Part shown: one piece after another, positions 8,880 to 16,348 of the stretch
Layout: the number at the start of each line of letters is the position of its first letter
How positions within the stretch are numbered: the stretch's first letter is position 1
DNA from: Allopontixanthobacter sediminis
Lineage (GTDB): Bacteria > Pseudomonadota > Alphaproteobacteria > Sphingomonadales > Sphingomonadaceae
Assembly: GCF_009828115.1 (NCBI RefSeq)
Contig: NZ_WTYL01000005.1
Location: 1-64,000, forward strand
Reading direction: 5' to 3'
DNA: 64,000 nt
Notes under the pieces: generated by a model
What the model was told of the DNA's origin: nothing
Seen by the model: the letters and a program-made list of their open reading frames with translations, nothing else
The model's database searches: none
Made by a program: the position numbers and the translations under genes

Positions 8880-9164
8880 TCAGGGTGTGGGAAGTGTCTG
8901 TGCGGCGATCAGCGCGTCGAGCTTGTCGGAAATCTGCTGCAGCGTGTCGTTGGACTTGGTCGCGCTGGCCAAGCTAGTGAACTGCGCCATCTGGGCCAGC
9001 ATCTGCGAATTATCGACCGGCTCGAAAGGGTCCTGCTGCTGCAGCTGGACGGTCAGCAGGCGCAGGAAATCCCCTTCGCCCAGTTCGCTCAGAGAATTGG
9101 CGGTGACGGCACCCTGCCGCACGGCAGCCGGGGCGAAAGTACTTATGACGGACGTATCGGGCAT
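8880..9164 (-). CDS. flgD: Hook-capping protein FlgD, minimal form
   Basis: Scaffold protein capping the growing hook. The 94-residue product contains the conserved FlgD N-terminal core LGEGDFLRLLTVQLQQQDPF followed by EPVDNSQMLAQMAQFTSL, then a short helix and stop. Enteric FlgD is about 230 residues; the C-terminal tudor/Ig-like region is missing here, and no frameshifted remainder is visible before flgE, so the short form appears genuine. The ATG at 9164 overlaps the flgC TAA (TAATG). The same frame is open far upstream, but that part only reads antisense-like arginine/proline sequence through flgC. Confidence 0.9.
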   Translation of the reverse strand: MPDTSVISTFAPAAVRQGAVTANSLSELGEGDFLRLLTVQLQQQDPFEPVDNSQMLAQMAQFTSLASATKSNDTLQQISDKLDALIAAQTLPTP

Positions 9165-9574
9165 TATTTGCTCCTCATGGTTTCGAGCATCAGTTGCTTG
9201 GCGGTCTGGATCGCCTCGACCAGGTTCTGGTACTGGCGGCTGCTTTCCATGATCTCGACCATCTCGGCGGTTTCGTTGACCGGGCTGTCCCACACATCGC
9301 CGTTGGCATCGGCAAGCGGATGATCGGGCGCATGGCGGCGGATCGGGGCGGTGTTTTCGCGCATCATCCGGTCCACGCGGACAGTAGAGAGGCCGGAGCT
9401 TGCGTCCGTTTCCGCGCTGAACACGGGGCGCACGGGCCGGTAGACGGCGCTTTCGCTGCCCGCCACGGCACCCGCATTGGCGAGGTTGGACGCGGCGGCG
9501 TTCATCCGCACGAGCTGGGCCGACATGCCGCGCTGGGCAACGGTGAACAGGTTCATAGGCTGCGCCATGATCAT
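9164..9574 (-). CDS. flgC: Flagellar proximal rod protein FlgC
   Basis: Proximal rod subunit, 136 residues, normal length. Shows the rod motif RMNAAASNLANAGAV (about residues 23-37) and the FlgC-specific C-terminal region VNETAEMVEIMESSRQYQ followed by NLVEAIQTAKQLMLETM. The ATG at 9574 overlaps the flgB stop (ATGA); a second ATG two codons later is equally possible. Acts in the rod together with FlgB, FlgF and FlgG. Confidence 0.95.
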   Translation of the reverse strand: MIMAQPMNLFTVAQRGMSAQLVRMNAAASNLANAGAVAGSESAVYRPVRPVFSAETDASSGLSTVRVDRMMRENTAPIRRHAPDHPLADANGDVWDSPVNETAEMVEIMESSRQYQNLVEAIQTAKQLMLETMRSK

Positions 9575-9924
9575 TCGCCCCGCAATGCGCGGGTGATCCG
9601 CTCGGCACGGCCCTGGACGAAGGACAGGGTGGCGGAATAGGCGACGGCGTTTTCGGCAAAGGCCATCTGTTCGTTGGCAAGTTCGACCGTGTTGCCATCC
9701 AGCGAGGGCATCACCGGCACGCGGTAACGGGTCGCCCCGGCCACGGCGTTGCCGCTATCCGCGCCCTGCATCCGGGCACCGAGCGCAGCGGCGAAATCAA
9801 TGTCGCGCGCCTTGTATCCAGGCGTCGCGGCGTTCGCGATGTTGGACGTCAGCAGCCCCATGCGCTGCGAACGCAGTTCCAGCGCCGCACCGTGAATTCC
9901 GAAGATCGAACCAGCCATCTGCAA
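9571..9924 (-). CDS. flgB: Flagellar proximal rod protein FlgB
   Basis: Proximal rod subunit, 117 residues, the first gene of the minus-strand flg-mot operon. The rod motif is LLTSNIANAATPGYKARDIDF (about residues 24-44), and the C-terminus has LSFVQGRAERITRALRG. A textbook sigma-54 promoter lies about 33-48 bases upstream, giving a leader of roughly 22 bases, so the whole operon through motB is probably expressed as a class controlled by an NtrC-type flagellar activator. Confidence 0.95.
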   Translation of the reverse strand: MQMAGSIFGIHGAALELRSQRMGLLTSNIANAATPGYKARDIDFAAALGARMQGADSGNAVAGATRYRVPVMPSLDGNTVELANEQMAFAENAVAYSATLSFVQGRAERITRALRGE

Positions 9925-9956
9925 ATCCTTTTGCGTGAAGTCAGTGCCGGATGATC

Positions 9957-9972
9957 AGCAAGGGCCGTGCCA
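9957..9972 (-). promoter_or_regulatory. Sigma-54 (RpoN) promoter of flgB operon
   Basis: Read on the minus strand the sequence is TGGCACGGCCCTTGCT, a perfect match to the -24/-12 consensus TGGCAC-N5-TTGC. The expected start of transcription is near 9946, leaving about 22 bases before the flgB ATG. The same core recurs before flgA and the transglycosylase gene. Needs an activator; the dyad at 10002-10073 is the natural enhancer. Confidence 0.88.
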
Positions 9973-10001
9973 GTTGCGATTTCGCTTAGGCTTTACGCGT
10001 G

Positions 10002-10073
10002 GGCACCGGGTCCAGGCGGCAAAATGCTGCCGCATGCGGCAATTCGCCGCCTGCCGGACTGAAACCCGGTGCC
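10002..10073. promoter_or_regulatory. Nested dyad, putative enhancer for a flagellar NtrC-type activator
   Basis: Several inverted repeats share nearly one centre: outer arms GGCACCGGGT (10002-10011) and ACCCGGTGCC (10064-10073); CAGGCGGC (10013-10020) and GCCGCCTG (10046-10053); GCGGCA-N6-TGCCGC (10016-10033); and the perfect palindrome TGCCGCATGCGGCA (10028-10041). The block lies about 30-100 bases upstream of the flgB -24 element, the usual place for a sigma-54 enhancer, and equally upstream of the divergent gene at 10114. The activator (FlbD/FleQ/FlrC type) is not in this window. Confidence 0.55.
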
Positions 10074-10113
10074 AGGAGGTCGTTCTGATCACCAGGAACA
10101 GGAGTGACCGGCG

Positions 10114-10767
10114 ATGGATCTGACAGTGTTGTGGAATGCGGAAGGCGCGGCGGTGGTGTTCGGCGGAACCGCGCTCGCCACGATGCTGCGGTCCGGCGGG
10201 GGCGAACTTCGTGCGGCGCTGGTATCGATCGCGACCCTGGGCCGCTCGCCGTTCGATTATTCGGCGGCGCGGGCGCAGATCGCCGGGCAGGTCGAGGAAA
10301 TTCGCCACGACGGGATCCTGTGCGCCGGGCCAAACAGCTCTTCCGACGAGGAGATCGCCGACGCAACCGCGGCGCTGATCCGGCACCGTTCGATCGGCGC
10401 GGCGCTGGCCACGCACGAGGATTACAAATCCGCCCGTATGGACCAGCGTATCAAGGCGCTGCGGGTGCTGGAACAGGCGAGCGAGCTTGCGCCGATCGCG
10501 GGCCTTGCAGGGACCTTGCTCGCGCTGGCCCAATTGCCGGCAGACGGGCTGGCGCGCAGCGGCATGATGGGCGTCGTCGCGATGGCGGTGGTCAGCACGT
10601 TCTATGGCCTGCTGCTGGCGCACCTGATGATCCAGCCGCTGGCCCGCTGGGTCGAACGGCGCGCCGATGCGGAGGAAGCCGAGCGCCAGCACCTGATCGA
10701 CTGGCTGGCGGCGCAGGTCGGCCCGTATTGCCCACCGGTCAGGCGCATCGAGCGGATTTCCGCATGA
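10114..10767 (+). CDS. Compact MotA/TolQ/ExbB-family membrane protein
   Basis: The 217-residue protein has a membrane segment near residues 8-26 and a TM3/TM4-like pair at about 125-172 (ASELAPIAGLAGTLLALAQL; GVVAMAVVSTFYGLLLAHLM), resembling the channel-forming part of MotA/TolQ/ExbB. It lacks the first MotA helix and much of the cytoplasmic loop. The next gene, overlapping by four bases, encodes a single-span ExbD/MotB-like partner, so together they look like a small ion-driven stator or energiser. The position, divergent from flgB and just before flgA, suggests a flagellar role, but motA and motB proper are also present. Function inferred only. Confidence 0.7.
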   Translation: MDLTVLWNAEGAAVVFGGTALATMLRSGGGELRAALVSIATLGRSPFDYSAARAQIAGQVEEIRHDGILCAGPNSSSDEEIADATAALIRHRSIGAALATHEDYKSARMDQRIKALRVLEQASELAPIAGLAGTLLALAQLPADGLARSGMMGVVAMAVVSTFYGLLLAHLMIQPLARWVERRADAEEAERQHLIDWLAAQVGPYCPPVRRIERISA

Positions 10768-11213
10768 TCCTGCGTCAGGTCCATGGGTGGCAGGTGCTGC
10801 TGGCGGATCTTTCGCTGATCCTGTTCATCACTGCTGCCGCCACGATCAGCCAGCCGGGCACCGAAGCCGCGCCGGACCGGCTTGCGCAGCAAACCATCCG
10901 GTTCAGCCCCGGCGGCGACACCTTGCCCGCCGCGGTCTACCGCGTCGAAACCGGTGACGGCCCAGACGATCTGCGCGCATGGATTTCCGCCTATTCCCCC
11001 GATCCGCGCGAGAGCCTGGACATCACCATCGGCTATCACCCTCACCGGTTCGACGCGGCGGCGGACCGCGCGCGGGTGCTGATGAGGCAGGCGCAGGAGG
11101 GCGGACAGGAACCGCGGATTACCTTTGAGGCGGACCAGGGCGAGGGCATCACCGCATCGTTCGGTTTCAGCGGCAACACCGTAGTGGCACGGAAATTGCT
11201 GAACACTCCGTGA
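10764..11213 (+). CDS. Small ExbD/MotB-like single-span protein
   Basis: Starts at ATG 10764, overlapping the previous stop (ATGA). The 149 residues have one membrane helix near the N-terminus with an aspartate at its start (LLADLSLILFITAAATI, about residues 12-28), the arrangement seen in ExbD, TolR and MotB, followed by a short periplasmic domain without the OmpA peptidoglycan-binding fold. It is the likely partner of the MotA/ExbB-like protein just upstream. The last codons contain the sigma-54 promoter of flgA. No exact family is recognised. Confidence 0.65.
   Translation: MILRQVHGWQVLLADLSLILFITAAATISQPGTEAAPDRLAQQTIRFSPGGDTLPAAVYRVETGDGPDDLRAWISAYSPDPRESLDITIGYHPHRFDAAADRARVLMRQAQEGGQEPRITFEADQGEGITASFGFSGNTVVARKLLNTP
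11185..11200 (+). promoter_or_regulatory. Sigma-54 promoter of flgA
   Basis: TGGCACGGAAATTGCT matches the -24/-12 consensus perfectly and lies inside the 3' end of the preceding gene. The expected transcription start is near 11211, about 28 bases before the flgA ATG. A CGGCAA half-site lies just upstream at 11171-11176. Confidence 0.82.
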
Positions 11214-11238
11214 TCCGCAACGGATGATGGAGTTTACC

Positions 11239-11769
11239 ATGCGCCTTCCCCTAACGCTTGCTGCCGTCATGGCGCTCGTCGCAATGCCTGCCGCCATCAT
11301 AGCCCAATCCGCCGCCGCCCAATCCGCCGCCGCCCAATCCGAGGCTAGTGCTGACCTCGACCAGATCGACCGCGAGGTTGCCGCCTTTACCGGCGCAGCC
11401 ATCGGCACTTCCGGCGGCGCCCGCGCTCCGGTCGATCGGCGGATGCGGCTGGCCCGCTGTGCCGCTGCCCTGCAATTGTCGCCCTACGGTATCCGCCAGG
11501 ACAGCGTGTCCGTGCAATGTCCTGGCAGCTGGCGAATTTTCGTGCCGCTTTCCCGCGGAACCGAGCCCAGCGGCGGAGCAGACCTCGTTGGCCGCGGCGA
11601 CCGTGTAAGCATTGTGCTCCAAGGGCGCGGCTTCTCGGTCACCCAGTCGGGCGAGGCGATGGAGGCTGGCGGGGAGGGCGACTGGATCCGGATCAAGCCG
11701 CCCGGCGCCAGCGAACCGATCCGCGCCAAGGTCGTCAGCCCGGGGCGGGTGACCATTCCGGCCGGGTAG
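11239..11769 (+). CDS. flgA: Flagellar P-ring assembly chaperone FlgA (short form)
   Basis: Periplasmic chaperone for FlgI polymerisation. The 176-residue product has a signal peptide followed by a three-copy AQSAA repeat (15-base units around 11304-11342), then the FlgA/SAF region: RRMRLARCAAALQLSPYG, VQCPGSWRIFVPL, a strand-rich middle and a final VVSPGRVTIPAG. It is shorter than enteric FlgA (about 220). ATG 11239 is preferred over 11224/11227 because GGAG sits seven bases before it and the signal peptide starts there. A sigma-54 promoter precedes it. Confidence 0.88.
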   Translation: MRLPLTLAAVMALVAMPAAIIAQSAAAQSAAAQSEASADLDQIDREVAAFTGAAIGTSGGARAPVDRRMRLARCAAALQLSPYGIRQDSVSVQCPGSWRIFVPLSRGTEPSGGADLVGRGDRVSIVLQGRGFSVTQSGEAMEAGGEGDWIRIKPPGASEPIRAKVVSPGRVTIPAG

Positions 11770-11843
11770 GGAGTTTTCCCTGCGCCCTTAAACTTTCCGG
11801 AAAGCGGACGTTCTGCTGAACAGGAACAATAAGGACAGGGATT

Positions 11844-12134
11844 ATGCCCGCCAACGAAATTTCTCGAATCCATGGTCTCTCTGCAGCACGTCCGGTGAGC
11901 CGCGAGACGCAGGGCACCAATGTGGCACCCAAGCGTACGGAACACGACGCCACGGATTCGTCAGCGGTGAAGGTCGAAACCGCGGGGGACGTGGATATCC
12001 GCCAGATTCCGGTCGATGCCGAACGGGTCGCGCTGATCCGCGGCGCCTTGCAGGACGGCACCTATCCGCTCCTTCCCGCTAAAACCGCCGACGCCATGAT
12101 CGCGGCACGCATGCTGCTGGCGATCGAGGCATGA
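11844..12134 (+). CDS. flgM: Anti-sigma-28 factor FlgM
   Basis: Negative regulator that holds FliA inactive until the hook is complete and FlgM is exported. The 96-residue, largely disordered protein has the FlgM C-terminal sigma-binding helices, with VDAERVALIRGALQDGTYPL and ADAMIAARMLLAIEA. AAGGA lies nine bases upstream of the ATG. The gene overlaps flgN by four bases, and the cognate sigma factor fliA is in the same cluster (15575-16291). Confidence 0.85.
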   Translation: MPANEISRIHGLSAARPVSRETQGTNVAPKRTEHDATDSSAVKVETAGDVDIRQIPVDAERVALIRGALQDGTYPLLPAKTADAMIAARMLLAIEA

Positions 12135-12490
12135 CCGCCGCTTCGGCAGGCCAACCCTCGGGGGCAAGATTGGCAGACCAGCTACGGCAGATGGTTGCCG
12201 TGCTGCAGGCAGAGCGGCAAGCGCTTGCCGAAATGGACATCGACGCGCTGATGGTCAGCGCGATAGGCAAGCAAGGACTGTGCGACGACCTCCAACAGGC
12301 CGCCCCCACGGGTCTCGACCAGGAATGCGAGGGCCTGCTCCGCTCTGCCCGGCAGCTCAACGAAGTGAACCGCCGCGTGCGCAACCTGCTGGCGGTGAAT
12401 GTCGCCGCACGGCTGGACGCACTGACGGGCTCCGCAGGGCTTTACCGGCGTCAGGCTGGCAGCCAGCATTTCGGGCGTCACCGCGCCTAA
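12131..12490 (+). CDS. flgN: FlgN-like flagellar export chaperone
   Basis: The 119-residue, mainly helical protein (long helix QLRQMVAVLQAERQALAEMD, then NEVNRRVRNLLAVNVAARLD) has the size and layout of FlgN, the chaperone for FlgK and FlgL. Sequence conservation in FlgN is poor, so the call rests mainly on size, helicity and the flgM-flgN arrangement with ATGA overlap. Cytoplasmic. Confidence 0.75.
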   Translation: MTAASAGQPSGARLADQLRQMVAVLQAERQALAEMDIDALMVSAIGKQGLCDDLQQAAPTGLDQECEGLLRSARQLNEVNRRVRNLLAVNVAARLDALTGSAGLYRRQAGSQHFGRHRA

Positions 12491-12500
12491 GCTGCCGATC

Positions 12501-12516
12501 TGGCACGGTAGTTGCA
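12501..12516 (+). promoter_or_regulatory. Sigma-54 promoter of the transglycosylase-flhA-fliA operon
   Basis: TGGCACGGTAGTTGCA is a perfect -24/-12 sigma-54 element, 37 bases upstream of the GTG at 12553; the predicted transcription start is about 12527. Third occurrence of TGGCACGG-N3-TTGCW in the cluster. Confidence 0.87.
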
Positions 12517-12552
12517 GAACTCGGTTCGTAACCAACCGAACGGACCCTGCAC

Positions 12553-13443
12553 GTGAGCGACCCGCTACGACTTTCCACCACTAGTCCCTCGGGCCAGCCC
12601 CCGGCTGCAGCCGAGGCGCGCGCCCGCCAGGCGATTGCACGCGCAGCCAACCGGACCGGGGCCGACTTCGATTATTTGCTGGCCCAGGCAAAGCTGGAAT
12701 CCAGCCTAGACCCGTCGGCGAAGGCGAGGACATCCAGCGCCAGCGGCTTGTACCAGTTCATCGATTCGACTTGGCTCCACACCCTCGACCGACACGGGGA
12801 GGGCTTGGGGCTGGGCGGTGCCGCCGCCGCTATCGACAGTGCCGGCGGACGCTCACGGGTGGCCGATCCGGCGCAGCGCGAGGCGATCATGGCGCTGCGA
12901 TTCGACCCCGATGTTTCCGCGCTGATGGCCGGATCGCTGGCGAACGACAACCGCGCCGCCCTGTCCGGGGTGCTCGGCCGCGAACCCGATTCCGCCGAGC
13001 TGTACCTCGCGCATTTCCTCGGCGCTTCGGGAGCCGGCAAGTTCCTGGGCCAGCTTGGTGCCAATCCCGATATTTCCGCCGCTTCCATCCTGCCGAAGGC
13101 CGCCGCCGCCAATCGGGGCATTTTCTACGCACCCGGCGGTTCGGCGCGGTCGGTTGGCGGGGTGATGGATTTGATCCGGGAGAAGATGGCGGGCGCAATG
13201 GAAACTGGCGCTGCCAGTGCATCCTTCCAATCCGGCTCGTATCCGCTGGCCGCGAGGGGGTTTGGTTCCTTCCAGCCGGTAACGCAGCGTTCGATTTCGG
13301 CATCGGGCAGCGGAGCGGCAGCCCCGCTGTCGATGGCCGATACGCTAAAATCCACTTTTGCGGTGACCAGTGATTTGATGCCGGAACGGGCACGCGACCA
13401 TGTGCGCGGTGCCTATGCGGCGCTGCGGGCCTTCAAGCTGTGA
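12553..13443 (+). CDS. Flagellum-associated lytic transglycosylase (SLT domain)
   Basis: The 296-residue protein carries an SLT-type domain near its N-terminus: the helix with the catalytic glutamate is FDYLLAQAKLESSLDPSAKA (about residues 38-57), followed by SASGLYQFIDSTW and, further on, AELYLAHFLGASGA. The C-terminal third is low-complexity. It has no obvious Sec signal, suggesting export through the flagellar apparatus or another route. Because FlgJ here lacks its muramidase domain, this enzyme probably opens the wall for the rod. The start is GTG; it overlaps flhA by four bases (GTGA). Confidence 0.85.
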   Translation: MSDPLRLSTTSPSGQPPAAAEARARQAIARAANRTGADFDYLLAQAKLESSLDPSAKARTSSASGLYQFIDSTWLHTLDRHGEGLGLGGAAAAIDSAGGRSRVADPAQREAIMALRFDPDVSALMAGSLANDNRAALSGVLGREPDSAELYLAHFLGASGAGKFLGQLGANPDISAASILPKAAAANRGIFYAPGGSARSVGGVMDLIREKMAGAMETGAASASFQSGSYPLAARGFGSFQPVTQRSISASGSGAAAPLSMADTLKSTFAVTSDLMPERARDHVRGAYAALRAFKL

Positions 13444-15578
13444 CGGCTCCGGTCCCGGCCAGCGCGGGCTTCTCGCCCGCGACGCTGGCGCTTCCGGTCG
13501 GCATCATGATGCTGATCGTGCTGATGGTCCTGCCCATCCCGACGATGATGCTGGACGCTTTCTTCGTGCTCAACATCGCGCTTTCGGTGGCGATCCTGAT
13601 GGCGGCAATGAACGCCGCCAAGCCGCTCGATTTCTCCTCCTTTCCTTCTGTGTTGCTGTTTGCCACGCTGCTGCGGCTGGCGCTGAATGTCGCGTCCACC
13701 CGGATCGTGCTGGTCAATGGCCACGAAGGCGACGCCGCGGCGGGACAGGTGATCGAGAGTTTCGGACGCTTCCTGATCGACGGGAATTTCGCGGTCGGCC
13801 TGTTCGTCTTCATCATCCTGCTGATCATCAACATGGTCGTGGTGACCAAGGGCGCCGGGCGGGTGTCGGAAGTGTCCGCGCGGTTCACGCTCGACGCGCT
13901 GCCGGGCAAGCAGATGGCGATCGACAGCGATATCGCCGCCGGGCTGATGACCGCCGAAGAAGCCAAGGCGCGGCGGACCGAAGTGTCGACCGAGGCCGAT
14001 TTCTACGGTGCGATGGACGGCGCTTCCAAGTTCGTGAAGGGCGACGCGATTGCCGCATTGCTGATCCTGGGGATCAACATCATCGCCGGCTTCTCGCTCG
14101 GCATGATTAGTCACGGCCTGTCGATGGGGGAAGCAGCGGAACGCTATGTCACCCTGGCGGTGGGCGACGCGCTGGTGGCGCAAGTTCCGGCCTTACTGCT
14201 GTCCATCGCCGCCGCCGTGATCGTCACCCGCGTCGCGGACAAGAGCGATCTTACCGGCCATATCGGCGGCCAGTTTTCCGACCCGCGCAGCTGGCTGCCG
14301 GTGGCCATCGTGCTGGGCGCGATGGGGATGATCCCGGCCATGCCGCAAAGCATCTTCCTGCCCGCCGCCGCTCTCGCCGGATGGCTTACCTGGATATTGA
14401 AGCGCCGCCGGACACTCGCCGCGTTGCCGGCTCCGGTCGAAGCGGTGCGTTCGGCCGAGGCGATCTCCATCGAGGACGTCAGCGATCATACGCTGGTGAC
14501 CATCGAATTGGGGTACGGCCTAGTGCATCTGGTCGACGAGAAGCGCGGAGCACCGCTGGTCGCGCGGGTGACCGGGGTGCGCAAGCAGCTATCGCTCGAA
14601 TGCGGGTTCATCGTGCCGCAATTCCGGGTGCGCGATTCGCTCGACATCGCGCCCAACGATTATCGCATCGTGTTCGGCGGCGTGGTGATCGGCGGAGCGA
14701 GCCTGCAGCCGAACCGTCTCCTGGCCATCGATACCGGCGACGTCGGCCCGCACCACGGGCTGCGGGGCGATCCGGCGGTCGACCCGAGTTTTGGCTGCCC
14801 AGCGCTGTGGATCGACGCGAACGAGCGCGACAACGCGGTGGCTGAAGGGTTCCTGACAGTCGATCCCGGCACCGTAATCGCGACCCATCTCAACCACCTG
14901 CTCGGTCAGCGCAGCGAAATGCTGCTCGGCCCCGAGGAAGTGCGGGCGTTGCTGGATGCGCTGAAGGACAAGGCGCCGGGGCTGGTCGATGCGATCTATC
15001 CCGAACCGCTGAGTCTCTCGGCGCTGACCCGCTTGCTTCGCGCGCTGCTGGCGGACGGTATCGCGCTGACCCATCCGGTGCCGCTGTTTTCCAGCATCGC
15101 CGCGGGTTTGCAGCAGACGCAGGATATCAACCAGCTGATCGACCATATCCGGGTGGATCTCGGTGCCAGCATCGTCGCGAAGATTTGCGGTCCCACGGTA
15201 CCGCTGCCGGTCATAACGCTCGATGCGCAGCTCGAAAGTTCGATCCTGCAGGGACTGCGCGATCCAGCGACGGGCCAGCCGCTGGTGGAACCCGACCTGG
15301 CGCAGATGATCGGGCAAGAAGTCAGCCGCCTGATGGCGGACCGGATGGTTGCTGGCGGCAATCCGGGGGCACTCGCCCTGATTGTCCAGCCGCCGGTACG
15401 CCGCGCGGTTGCCCGCCTGCTGTCCCAGCGCGCGCCGGACTGCATGGTCCTGTCGATCTCCGAATTGCCTGCGTCCCAGCCGATCGAGGTGATTGCCGTG
15501 ATCGGCGTCGAGCCAGCCGCTCCCCTCCAGTCGGCAGAGATGCCCGGAAACCAGCCGAAGGAATTTGTGCCCTCATGA
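13440..15578 (+). CDS. flhA: Flagellar type III export gate protein FlhA
   Basis: Large inner-membrane export-gate component. The 712-residue product has about eight membrane helices in its first 320 residues, including LLRLALNVASTRIVL and the conserved cytoplasmic loop VTKGAGRVSEVSARFTLDAL, with DALPGKQMAIDSD following, then a cytoplasmic domain that docks chaperone-substrate complexes (GYGLVHLVDEKRGAPL onward). Length is normal for FlhA. Starts with GTG overlapping the preceding TGA; its own TGA overlaps the fliA ATG. Confidence 0.97.
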   Translation: MTAPVPASAGFSPATLALPVGIMMLIVLMVLPIPTMMLDAFFVLNIALSVAILMAAMNAAKPLDFSSFPSVLLFATLLRLALNVASTRIVLVNGHEGDAAAGQVIESFGRFLIDGNFAVGLFVFIILLIINMVVVTKGAGRVSEVSARFTLDALPGKQMAIDSDIAAGLMTAEEAKARRTEVSTEADFYGAMDGASKFVKGDAIAALLILGINIIAGFSLGMISHGLSMGEAAERYVTLAVGDALVAQVPALLLSIAAAVIVTRVADKSDLTGHIGGQFSDPRSWLPVAIVLGAMGMIPAMPQSIFLPAAALAGWLTWILKRRRTLAALPAPVEAVRSAEAISIEDVSDHTLVTIELGYGLVHLVDEKRGAPLVARVTGVRKQLSLECGFIVPQFRVRDSLDIAPNDYRIVFGGVVIGGASLQPNRLLAIDTGDVGPHHGLRGDPAVDPSFGCPALWIDANERDNAVAEGFLTVDPGTVIATHLNHLLGQRSEMLLGPEEVRALLDALKDKAPGLVDAIYPEPLSLSALTRLLRALLADGIALTHPVPLFSSIAAGLQQTQDINQLIDHIRVDLGASIVAKICGPTVPLPVITLDAQLESSILQGLRDPATGQPLVEPDLAQMIGQEVSRLMADRMVAGGNPGALALIVQPPVRRAVARLLSQRAPDCMVLSISELPASQPIEVIAVIGVEPAAPLQSAEMPGNQPKEFVPS

Positions 15579-16291
15579 AACACGACCAATCCGTATTTTC
15601 ACCCGCGGCCGCCTATTGCAGCCAGGCCGAGGTGGAGGACAAGGTCCGCCGATTCATGCCGATGGTCCGCAAGGCCGCCTGGCATATCCATGGCTCTGGC
15701 CGTGATGGGCTGGAGATTGACGACCTGCTGCAGGTTGGCCTGATCGCGCTGACTGAATGTGCCCGCCGCCACTCAGGCCCGACGGAGGATGGCTTTGCCG
15801 CCTACGCCAAGATGCGCGTGCGCGGGGCGATGGTGGATGTGCTGCGCAAGATGGCCCCGGAAACGCGCGGGTCGATGAAGCGGCGTCAGCGCCATGACGC
15901 TGCCCGCAGCCAATTCCAGGCACTGCATGGCCGCGAACCCGGCGCGGATGAACTCGCCGCAATTCTGGGAGTCGCCCAGTCCGATCTGGTGAAATACCTC
16001 GCCGAACCGATCCGCCTCGTGTCGATCGATGACGAGTATGACGAACACAGCCCGGCATTCGCGCAGGACGTTCCCAGCCCGTTCGAAGCGCTGGCGGAGA
16101 GAGAGCAAAGCGGCGAACTCGCCGATGTCCTGGCGACCTTGCCGGAGCGCCTGCAACTGGTTTTGCAGCTGTATTTTGTCGAGGAGCTGAACCTGGCGGA
16201 GATCGCCGCGGTGCTGGAAGTAAGCGTACCCCGGGTGCACCAGCTCAAGGCGGATGCGCTCAAGCGGGCGCGCGAAGGACTTGAAATGTGA
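15575..16291 (+). CDS. fliA: Flagellar sigma factor FliA (sigma-28)
   Basis: RNA polymerase sigma factor for late flagellar genes. The 238 residues contain region 2 (LEIDDLLQVGLIALTECARR, FAAYAKMRVRGAMVDVLRK), region 3 (ARSQFQALHGREPGADELAA) and region 4 (LPERLQLVLQLYFVEELNLA followed by EVSVPRVHQLKADALK). ATG 15575 overlaps the flhA stop. Regulated post-translationally by FlgM. It ends the plus-strand flagellar run. Confidence 0.95.
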   Translation: MKHDQSVFSPAAAYCSQAEVEDKVRRFMPMVRKAAWHIHGSGRDGLEIDDLLQVGLIALTECARRHSGPTEDGFAAYAKMRVRGAMVDVLRKMAPETRGSMKRRQRHDAARSQFQALHGREPGADELAAILGVAQSDLVKYLAEPIRLVSIDDEYDEHSPAFAQDVPSPFEALAEREQSGELADVLATLPERLQLVLQLYFVEELNLAEIAAVLEVSVPRVHQLKADALKRAREGLEM

Positions 16292-16348
16292 ACCTGAAAC
16301 AACAAAATGTTCATCCAGTTGTAAAGGAACGATCATAAAAGCCCCGAA

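Noticed and set aside
9165-9698. Upstream extension of the flgD frame
   Set aside because: The extension lies over flgC and flgB in another frame and reads low-complexity basic sequence; FlgD homology begins at ATG 9164.
11793-11804. Palindrome CTTTCCGGAAAG upstream of flgM
   Set aside because: Short and isolated; no second copy or promoter consensus around it.
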